From Alphaproteobacteria bacterium (lineage in GTDB: Bacteria > Pseudomonadota > Alphaproteobacteria > Sphingomonadales > Kordiimonadaceae), in assembly GCA_013372975.1 (NCBI GenBank), contig JABXIS010000017.1:62001-126000 (forward strand): a DNA stretch of 64,000 nucleotides. The letters are read 5' to 3'. The notes beneath the pieces were generated by a model that worked only from the letters and a program-made list of their open reading frames with translations, made no database searches and was not told where the DNA came from. Shown here piece by piece: positions 43,672 to 50,446 of the stretch (position 1 is the stretch's first letter; every line of letters begins with the position of its first letter). Position numbers and translations under genes: made by a program.

Positions 43672-45351
43672 ATGTGGGGAGGCAATCACGTGCAGGCAGG
43701 CATAAGAACAGCACTTGAGGATTTGGGCCATTGGGCAAACGTAAAAGCTGATACGCCTTTTCTGATAGATCTTGCGGCGGGTCAGCAATCCCCCATCAGT
43801 TGGGCGGAAGCGCATGAGATGGTGGGCCAGATGGCGGCAGCCCTTCACGCCCGGCTGGGGCACGGCAAGAAAGCGGCTATCTTGTCAAAAAACCGGGCAC
43901 ACTGGATATTGGCAGACCTTGCAATCCTTGCGGCAGGCAACCTCACGGTACCGGTGTTCACCACCATGCGCCCTGACACCTTCAATTATGTGCTGGATTT
44001 CGCTGATGTAGAGCTGCTGTTTCTGGGGGAAAGCACCAACTGGGCCGACGTGAAACCGTACCTGCCTGACGGCATTACTGTGGTTACGTTGCCCGGCATT
44101 GATCCCGCCGAAGGTGACCTGACATGGGATACCCTGCTGGCCGAAGGACAAACCACCCCTGCCCCGAAGGGGCACGAAAAAGAAGATATCGCCACCTTGA
44201 TCTTCACCTCTGGCACAACGGGCAAACCAAAGGGGGTGATGCATTCCCTCGGCAGTTTGGGCCGCGCCACCCATGCGCTTGTCACGGAGACCAAATCGGA
44301 AGACGGTTGGCGCTTCATATCCTATCTGCCGCTGGCCCATCTGGCGGAACGGCTGATCATCGAACTGCACTGCCTGCATGTGGGTGGCACCATCTATTTC
44401 AACGAAAGCCTGGAAACATTCGCGGCTGATCTTTCCGTGGCGGAACCGGATTATTTCTTCGGTGTGCCGCGCATCTGGGACAAACTGAGCCAAGCCGTAA
44501 TCGCGGGCACTGACGGTGGCGCCGATACACTCAAGGCCGCACTCACAGGCCCGAACGCAAACATGGTGGCTGCCATGGTGCGGGATAAACTCGGGCTATC
44601 CAGCGTGAAGAAGATGGTATCCACCACCGCGCCAGTGCCGCCCCATATCAAGGAATGGTTCAAACTGTTTGGCCTGCCCCTGATGGACGGGTATGGCCAA
44701 ACCGAAATCCTGCCCATTGCCACCACGCCCGAAGGCAGCAACAAGCCGGAAAGTGTGGGCAAACCGATCCCCGGCGTGGAAGTGCGCATAACGGAAGAAG
44801 GCGAGTTGGTCGCGCGCGGCCCCGGTTGCAGCTTGGGCTATTACAAGATGCCCGAGAAAACAGCCGAAACATTCAGGGACGGCTGGGTCCATACCGGTGA
44901 CAGGGCCGAACTGGACGAGGACGGCTTTGTTATCCTCAAAGGCCGAGTTAAGGAAACCTTCAAAACCGCCAAGGGCAAATATGTGGCCCCCATGCCGATT
45001 GAGGCCCGTTTCCTGGAAAGCGACCTTCTTGATCAGGCCTGCCTTGTGGGCCATGGCCTTGCCCAGCCCGTGTTGCTCTTGGTGATTGCGGAAACCGCCA
45101 CAGGTGAAACAGAGGCCTCGCTTGAGGCCCATATCCGCCAGCAGGTAGCAGACATAAACCGCTCGCTGGAACGCCATGCACAGATGGGAGCGGTTTTGGT
45201 GGCACCAGAACCCTGGACGATCGAGAACGCCATCCTTACCCACACCATGAAAGTGCGGCGGGAGCGGGTGCTGGAACGTTTTGGTGCAGATATCGAAAAG
45301 GCCGCCCAAAGCATCAGCAGCGGGGCGGCCCTGTCGGTAACCTTCCTGTAG
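43672..45351 (+). CDS. AMP-forming acyl-CoA ligase
   Basis: 559 residues of the adenylate-forming family. The ATP-binding P-loop-like TLIFTSGTTGKPKGVMHS (about 176-193), DGYGQTEILPIA (A5 motif), GWVHTGDRAELDEDGFVILKGR (A7-A8) and FKTAKGKYVAPMPIE (A10 region with lysine) are present. The layout is that of long-chain type ligases. As the last gene of the operon it probably activates the free acid that enters the pathway, the role of AtuH in atu clusters. ATG at 43672 with GAGGGGGC upstream, 10 nt after the dehydrogenase stop. It meets the convergent oxidase gene with a single base between stops. Confidence 0.9.
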   Translation: MWGGNHVQAGIRTALEDLGHWANVKADTPFLIDLAAGQQSPISWAEAHEMVGQMAAALHARLGHGKKAAILSKNRAHWILADLAILAAGNLTVPVFTTMRPDTFNYVLDFADVELLFLGESTNWADVKPYLPDGITVVTLPGIDPAEGDLTWDTLLAEGQTTPAPKGHEKEDIATLIFTSGTTGKPKGVMHSLGSLGRATHALVTETKSEDGWRFISYLPLAHLAERLIIELHCLHVGGTIYFNESLETFAADLSVAEPDYFFGVPRIWDKLSQAVIAGTDGGADTLKAALTGPNANMVAAMVRDKLGLSSVKKMVSTTAPVPPHIKEWFKLFGLPLMDGYGQTEILPIATTPEGSNKPESVGKPIPGVEVRITEEGELVARGPGCSLGYYKMPEKTAETFRDGWVHTGDRAELDEDGFVILKGRVKETFKTAKGKYVAPMPIEARFLESDLLDQACLVGHGLAQPVLLLVIAETATGETEASLEAHIRQQVADINRSLERHAQMGAVLVAPEPWTIENAILTHTMKVRRERVLERFGADIEKAAQSISSGAALSVTFL

Positions 45352-45352
45352 G

Positions 45353-46018
45353 CTAGTGCGCGCCTGAACCCGCGCCTTTCGGCAGCTTGCCTTCGGCCAA
45401 CTGGTCGGCGAACAGGTGATTGCGGTCCCGGTGGCCGGCTTCATCTTCGCGTACAACCAGAACCACATCTCGCAGGGTGGCCGCGGCCCCAAGGCCCCAA
45501 TAATCAATGGCGATCTGGGGTGCTGGCACATTTTCATGCCGCCCGGCGTCGATCTCAGCCAGATAGTGGGTATAGCTTGTAACCGCTTCTTCCTCGAAAT
45601 ATCCCACCACCCGGTGGGCAGTCTTGGGCGCAAACAGATAGAGGAAGAAATAAAGGTTATAGAAAATCGCCTGTGTGATCATGATCACCGCGCGTTCAAA
45701 CAAAGTGGGCTGCGCCACATGGATGAAGGTCATCAGATGCATGCGCTCGTTGTCTGCTTCCTCGAGCAGTTCCTTCACCCAACCTTCGTCATCGCGAATT
45801 TGCCGAAGGGCCTTCAGGTGTTGCAGCAAACCTCCCACCATGCCTGGCACCGCCGCCACGGTTTCCAGCACCACAGCCCGGTGGCCATAGCGTTTGGCGA
45901 AGAAGGTATCAGCGAAGAAGCGCAAAAGCTTCACAAAGCCGAAGGCAACGTGGTCGGATATGCCCTTCGGCACATAATGCGGGTTTTGATATTCCTTTGG
46001 GGCAGTTTGTTGGGCCAT
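45353..46018 (-). CDS. aox: Alternative oxidase (AOX), cyanide-insensitive ubiquinol oxidase
   Basis: 221 residues. All AOX di-iron ligand motifs are present: [13 protein letters not shown] (E52), [11 protein letters not shown] (E91, H94), [12 protein letters not shown] (E143) and [12 protein letters not shown] (E193, H196), with the two hydrophobic stretches of a monotopic membrane protein (about 50-65 and 108-130). AOX takes electrons from ubiquinol and reduces oxygen to water without pumping protons. It is common in plants and fungi and patchy in bacteria. The N-terminus is short, without a mitochondrial leader, as expected for a bacterial form. Start at 46018 behind GGGAGAG. It stands alone; flavoprotein electrons from the neighbouring acyl-CoA dehydrogenases could reach it through ubiquinol, which is inference. 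Confidence 0.95.
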   Translation of the reverse strand: MAQQTAPKEYQNPHYVPKGISDHVAFGFVKLLRFFADTFFAKRYGHRAVVLETVAAVPGMVGGLLQHLKALRQIRDDEGWVKELLEEADNERMHLMTFIHVAQPTLFERAVIMITQAIFYNLYFFLYLFAPKTAHRVVGYFEEEAVTSYTHYLAEIDAGRHENVPAPQIAIDYWGLGAAATLRDVVLVVREDEAGHRDRNHLFADQLAEGKLPKGAGSGAH

Positions 46019-46188
46019 CTCATCTCTCCCATACTTTCATACCATCGGGCCCTGCGTGTTCCAGTCGCTGCGCCCATGGCCTGAATATAGGAGAAGTATG
46101 GTCAGATTACCCTGCGACAACCCGCCGCTGCGACAGAACGCGCACCTGGCTTCCTCTTCACGCCCCGTTTCGCAAATCATTTTTTCAC

Positions 46189-46749
46189 CTAAGGAAACTT
46201 CCGACGTGCTTTCGCTCTTTTCGTAACCGAGTAGATGACCACCAGTAACAAGGCAAAGAGAACCACAATGGTGACTTGCCCGCGATACACACTCTTCCAT
46301 TCGCGAGTAAAATCCTGATAGGAATAGATCTGCCCTGAGGCGGCTTCAATGGTCATTGGCACAAGGTGTCGGCTTTGGTCCCAAATCGGCCCAAAGGTCT
46401 CTTGAGCACTTGTTAAAACGGCAACCACTTCGCCGATGGAAAATTCCTCGTCCCTTCTTTTTGCCAGATATTTCGGTAACAGAATGCTAACCTCATCTTC
46501 TTCCAAATGAATGATCCGCCGATGATAGTCTTTCGCGCCAAGTGCCACCCTCTCTGAGATAACGCCTTGTATCCATACGCCATTTTCCAGGGGCGTCGGC
46601 CCCTTAGAAAGGCGAACAGCCGCCGAAACACCCAGCCAGCCCATTGCCATTGCAAGGGCTACAGCGACAGAAAGAAAACCATATTTGATAGAACGGGATG
46701 TGAGCTCGCGTTTTCGCTTCTTGGTAAAATATTTCCGGCGCCTGGCCAA
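46189..46749 (-). CDS. Uncharacterised membrane protein with two membrane helices
   Basis: 186 residues, not recognised. A very basic N-terminus (MARRRKYFTKKRKREL) is followed by a membrane helix (about 22-48), a soluble, probably periplasmic beta-rich domain (about 50-150, with WIQGVISERVALG and YLAKRRDEEFSIGEVVAVL), and a second membrane helix (about 155-178) with a basic tail. The fold may be a small SH3/OB-like domain held between helices, in the manner of DUF3592-type proteins, but that is only suggestive. It lies 9 bp downstream of the paraoxonase-like gene on the same strand, so the two may be cotranscribed. Confidence 0.7.
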   Translation of the reverse strand: MARRRKYFTKKRKRELTSRSIKYGFLSVAVALAMAMGWLGVSAAVRLSKGPTPLENGVWIQGVISERVALGAKDYHRRIIHLEEDEVSILLPKYLAKRRDEEFSIGEVVAVLTSAQETFGPIWDQSRHLVPMTIEAASGQIYSYQDFTREWKSVYRGQVTIVVLFALLLVVIYSVTKRAKARRKFP

Positions 46750-46758
46750 TCTGACACC

Positions 46759-47826
46759 CTACATGCCGCAGTCGAGGATATAGGGCTCAAACACGCTGCC
46801 AATCAGCAACCGTTTACCAAACGGCGCCGCGACGCTGGAGCCTGACAAAGGGTTACCGTCGTTGAGATACACTTCAGTGACATCAAAGACTGCACCGTCG
46901 AATGTTACCTTCAAAACCTGGCTGGGAGAGCGATTGAGCGGATCTGCCGCGTGGCCAGGGAAATCGATGGCACGTGGGTGCGCACCAATCCACAGGTTTC
47001 CGTCGGTATCCCATTCAAGGTTATCAAGGCCGCTATCAATATCTGTTTTCGCCACAAGCTTCAGGTCGGTGGGCTCTAGCCCTTGCTTGAAAGCCAGGAG
47101 CCTTTCGCCTGTGGTTTCGGCCACCATCAGATGCACACCATCCCACTGTATGCCGTTCGGATACACCAGCCCGTCAGTCAGCTTTTGCATACCGTTTTTG
47201 TCACCGTAGGCAATGCCCCCGCGGGACAAACGACCATAACTTTCAAGTTGGCGCCCAAAGCGCGTTTCGCTACCCTTGTCGATGCTGGCATAGAAGCTGT
47301 CCGGGCCAATTGCCACCACATCATTCAGGCTATAGGGAGCCTCAGGCGTGACGGTACGGATGTGCTTAAGCGTGCCCCCATCAATATCGAAAATCTCGAT
47401 CTGGCTAGAAATCAACACTCCCTTCAACGGGCCATCTGCTGTATCCGGATGGTTGACCACAAACAATCTGTCAGGCCCAGTTTCATCACGCCAGATGGCG
47501 ATACCATGGGGGTGGAATGGGCCTTCAAAATCATGCGGCATGGGAAGCGGACGCGCGAGACTGCCGGGCCGATAAAGGAAGATGTTGCCGTCAGCACTAC
47601 CGGTCCGCGTCCATGTCCGACGGTCATGGCTCGATATATAGGCGAAACCGCTGTCTGGATCGATCGTAATATCTTCCGCGCCCACAACTCCGCGTACAGT
47701 GTCACACTGGCCATGAAAATGAGGTTCAATATCCTTCAGGGCACCAGCATCTATCACTGTATCGGCCAGAAAACCGCCAACAACAGCTACGGCGACGCCA
47801 CCGCCAATCATAATTTTCTTGAGCAT
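46759..47826 (-). CDS. Paraoxonase/arylesterase-like lactonase
   Basis: About 355 residues with an N-terminal membrane/signal segment (MLKKIMIGGGVAVAVVGGFLADTVI). The rest matches the six-bladed propeller of the paraoxonase family: VGAEDITIDPDSGFAYIS, HPHGIAIW, LFVVNHPD, YSLNDVVAIGPDSFYASID, VYPNGIQWD, LDNLEWDTDGNLWIGAHP and the closing LSGSSVAAPFGKRLLIGSVFEPYILDC. Calcium-ligand positions (E, N, D, N, D) and the cysteine pair (early C in HGQCD and the last C) of PON1 are kept. Such enzymes are calcium-dependent lactonases, some active on acyl-homoserine lactones. It is probably periplasmic or membrane-anchored. GGGGAG lies before ATG 47826. Confidence 0.85.
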   Translation of the reverse strand: MLKKIMIGGGVAVAVVGGFLADTVIDAGALKDIEPHFHGQCDTVRGVVGAEDITIDPDSGFAYISSHDRRTWTRTGSADGNIFLYRPGSLARPLPMPHDFEGPFHPHGIAIWRDETGPDRLFVVNHPDTADGPLKGVLISSQIEIFDIDGGTLKHIRTVTPEAPYSLNDVVAIGPDSFYASIDKGSETRFGRQLESYGRLSRGGIAYGDKNGMQKLTDGLVYPNGIQWDGVHLMVAETTGERLLAFKQGLEPTDLKLVAKTDIDSGLDNLEWDTDGNLWIGAHPRAIDFPGHAADPLNRSPSQVLKVTFDGAVFDVTEVYLNDGNPLSGSSVAAPFGKRLLIGSVFEPYILDCGM

Positions 47827-47899
47827 CGGATATCTCCCCATCAATCTCGATGGGGTAGAACAACCGATTTGCTAGCGGATTGCAAAGAGAAATTGCGGA

Positions 47900-48700
47900 T
47901 CAAAGTGCCAAAGCAAGTGCTGCAATCATCAAGGAGAAATAGGCAAACATGCCAAAACCAACACCAAATACAGCACCGAAAAGCCTGCTTTCGCCGCCCA
48001 AAGTACGGCCCCAATAGGTTCTGCCACTGCTGACAGGCAAAAGCGGGCTCGCAACGCGCCGCATGATAACGGGCGCCTTGAGATAGTGCCCCACATTCAC
48101 ATAAACGGGCCAAAGAAGAAGGAACATCACCAAGGCAACTGCACCAATTTCCAGATAGGATATCTGGGGCTTGGCAAGGCAGGCATAAATGAAGGGCGCA
48201 CCCAATGTGACTACCAGGCCAACGTAAAAGCCTTGAAAACCCCGCGCATCCTGCTCGAAATGACGGCGACAATTGCTACAGCGATAAACCCGAACAAACC
48301 GCAACAGGCTGCGTCGATAACGCGTGGCACTCATGCTGCTGCCGCAACTGAAACAGCGACGAACTTCACAATTTTCGCTGTTGCGTGCGGAAGACGGCTT
48401 GGCTGCCTTGCGACGCGCCTGTGAAGCCGCTTGCACGCGCAACCTGCGTTCTTCGGCATACCCTTTCCTAACCGTCGGCTGGGATGCGCCCGCCACCGAA
48501 GCGGCGGGCGCGTGCTGCACAACCGGGTCATTGGAACGTGCAGCAGCTGGGGTCTTGTTATGATTTACTGACCGTCTGATGGGTTCCTCATCAAATTCGG
48601 GAACAGCGTTCCGGCTCTGGACAAGGCGAATAGGAGCAGTTTCCTCACGTTTCATATCCGCATCAAATTGAGCGCGCGCACCTTTAAGAATTTCAGGCAT
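47900..48700 (-). CDS. Zinc-ribbon and membrane-helix protein of unknown function
   Basis: About 266 residues, not recognised. The N-terminal 100 residues are polar, basic and low in complexity. A zinc ribbon follows with two CxxC knuckles (RRCFSCGSSM and YRCSNCRRHF, about 115-150). Four hydrophobic segments then fill the C-terminus (about 155-178, 185-205, and two from 235 on, ending AYFSLMIAALALAL). The ribbon should face the cytoplasm. The ATG at 48700 (GAGG upstream) overlaps the end of the PAS-REC gene by 8 nt, so it is the second gene of that operon and may be part of its signalling output. No function is assigned. Confidence 0.7.
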   Translation of the reverse strand: MPEILKGARAQFDADMKREETAPIRLVQSRNAVPEFDEEPIRRSVNHNKTPAAARSNDPVVQHAPAASVAGASQPTVRKGYAEERRLRVQAASQARRKAAKPSSARNSENCEVRRCFSCGSSMSATRYRRSLLRFVRVYRCSNCRRHFEQDARGFQGFYVGLVVTLGAPFIYACLAKPQISYLEIGAVALVMFLLLWPVYVNVGHYLKAPVIMRRVASPLLPVSSGRTYWGRTLGGESRLFGAVFGVGFGMFAYFSLMIAALALAL

Positions 48701-49526
48701 GGGATACCTCACCGGTCATTAAACTCTGCCGCTGACCGAGGAAATTACGGCAGACCCTGGGCAGACATGTTTTGAAATAGGGTTTGATAAAATAGTCGCT
48801 AAAGCCCGCGTTAAGCAGGCGATCACGATCTTGAAAAGAACCGTCTGAAACCAATGCAACGGCGGGAATATGCCCTTTATCAGACGGCAGGGACCGTATC
48901 TGCATCATGGCATCAAAGCCGCCAAGATGTGGATCACAGATATCGGCCAAAAATAGATCGAAGCGATCGGAAAGCTGAATTATGCGTATTGCTTCCGTGC
49001 CCGTTTTTGCCACACACACCTGACATCCCTGAACCTGCAGGATTGATGTAATCTCAGGCCTGATCTCCGTGTCCCCTTCTAGCAGAAGGACTTTCGGGGA
49101 CACGGAGGCAGGTGCCTGAAGCGGTGAGAAAAGGGTGGTGTCGGGCGTTTTATACTGCATAGGGTAGGAAGAACTGAATTCCACCATGCAATAGGCCTGT
49201 AGCGGTGATGCTTTCCGTCCCATCAGCCGCTTGAGGCTGTTGCGATCAAGCGGGCTAATGGACACCTGCAAGTCGTGGGCCCATGCCATCTGGGATATAT
49301 CCTGTGCCCTTACGACAGTCGTCTTGCCGGTATAAATAGCCTCAAGAATGTGCCTCTCAAGTACTGAGCCTCCCATCCCGGGCATCAGGTCAGGCAGCTG
49401 CTTGCCCTTTGTGCAGGCACTGCTGACACCCGAAACATGCTCAAGCCAGGAGTTCCACAGTTTGACTTCAAGCGTCTCGTCGACGATCACAACGCCGCGT
49501 TCTGCAATGCCGCCACTATCGAACAT
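48693..49526 (-). CDS. PAS-receiver (REC) protein without output domain
   Basis: About 277 residues. The N-terminus (1-110) is PAS-like (GVVIVDETLEVKLWNSWLEHVSG, then LQVSISPLDRNSL). A receiver domain follows (about 140-255): VLLLEGDTEIR, the phospho-acceptor aspartate in FDLFLADICDPHLGGFDAM, and the lysine in YFIKPYF. There is no DNA-binding or enzymatic output. It could pass phosphate or act by protein contact in the local two-component set (OmpR regulator divergent at 49730, hybrid kinase at 50443). ATG at 49526 has GGAGAG upstream; a longer frame to 49550 lacks such a site. Confidence 0.8.
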   Translation of the reverse strand: MFDSGGIAERGVVIVDETLEVKLWNSWLEHVSGVSSACTKGKQLPDLMPGMGGSVLERHILEAIYTGKTTVVRAQDISQMAWAHDLQVSISPLDRNSLKRLMGRKASPLQAYCMVEFSSSYPMQYKTPDTTLFSPLQAPASVSPKVLLLEGDTEIRPEITSILQVQGCQVCVAKTGTEAIRIIQLSDRFDLFLADICDPHLGGFDAMMQIRSLPSDKGHIPAVALVSDGSFQDRDRLLNAGFSDYFIKPYFKTCLPRVCRNFLGQRQSLMTGEVSHA

Positions 49527-49729
49527 GTTTGCTCTCCAACTACCAACCAAATGTCAGACAAAACCAGTGCCAAAGTTCTCTCAATGGATAGCACTCGAGG
49601 AGCGGATAAGTTTGCCGCGGCTGTAAAATTTTGTATTAAATTGTATCGTGACTTGATAAGTCTGGCGCCTCCCGATAACAGGGCAAAAAACACGCCGACT
49701 AATACGGCGGTTGAAACAGGAGTGCAGAG

Positions 49730-50446
49730 GTGATCACCAAACCTCATATTCTGGTAGTCGATGACGAACCGGACATCCGGGAGCCTGTGGCTGCATACCT
49801 GGAAATGAACGGATATTCTGCGTGCATGGCGGCAGACTCAGCTTCTGCGCTCGCTGCTGTTCGCACCAAAAAACCTGACCTTGCCATCCTTGATATTATG
49901 CTGGGCAAGGACGACGGCATTCAGCTATGCAAGACACTGCAAAGCCAAGCAGAAATTCCTGTTATTTTCCTTTCAGGTCGTACAGAGGAAACTGAACGGA
50001 TTATAGGCCTTGAGGTCGGGGCTGACGACTATGTGACCAAGCCTTTTAACCCCCGCGAACTGCTGGCAAGAGTTAAAGCCGTTTTGCGCCGCAGTTCAGG
50101 CAGGCCCGCACAATCCCGGCGCGGGACCGCAAAGGTCCGGTTCGGCCCTTGGACATTCTCTGCGGCAAGTCACGAGATCATCCATGAAGATGGCCGAACA
50201 GTTGAGTTAAGCACAGGCGAGGCCAAACTTCTGCAAGCGCTGATCGACAACCCTCATACTGTTCTCAATCGCGATCAATTGATGGATATTACGCAAGGCA
50301 GGCAGGCGGACGTATTTGACCGAAGCATCGATAATGGCATTGCCCGGCTGCGCAAGAAAGTTGAGGAAAATCCAAGGTCTCCAAAGCTGATCAAAACCTA
50401 TTGGGGTGGCGGCTATGCATTGGTGTGCGACATAGAACAGGCCTAG
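49730..50446 (+). CDS. OmpR-family response regulator
   Basis: 238 residues. Receiver domain (about 5-118): acidic pair in VDDEPDIR, phospho-acceptor in LAILDIMLGKDDG, and VTKPFNPREL. The OmpR-type winged helix is at about 135-235 (LSTGEAKLLQALIDNPHTVLNRDQLM and DRSIDNGIARLRKKVE). It starts with GTG behind AGGAG. It is convergent with the large hybrid histidine kinase, with which it probably works, and divergent from the PAS-REC gene. Stop codons of regulator and kinase share CTAG. Signal and target genes are unknown. Confidence 0.93.
   Translation: MITKPHILVVDDEPDIREPVAAYLEMNGYSACMAADSASALAAVRTKKPDLAILDIMLGKDDGIQLCKTLQSQAEIPVIFLSGRTEETERIIGLEVGADDYVTKPFNPRELLARVKAVLRRSSGRPAQSRRGTAKVRFGPWTFSAASHEIIHEDGRTVELSTGEAKLLQALIDNPHTVLNRDQLMDITQGRQADVFDRSIDNGIARLRKKVEENPRSPKLIKTYWGGGYALVCDIEQA

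Noticed and set aside
44596-45633. 345-codon minus frame opposite the acyl-CoA ligase
   Set aside because: It spans the ligase and the oxidase stop region and shows no motifs; it is a shadow of the ligase gene.
46029-46101. CCATACTT and AAGTATGG arms upstream of the oxidase gene as an operator
   Set aside because: The arms are only 8 bp and nearly 60 bp apart; such a pair is expected by chance.
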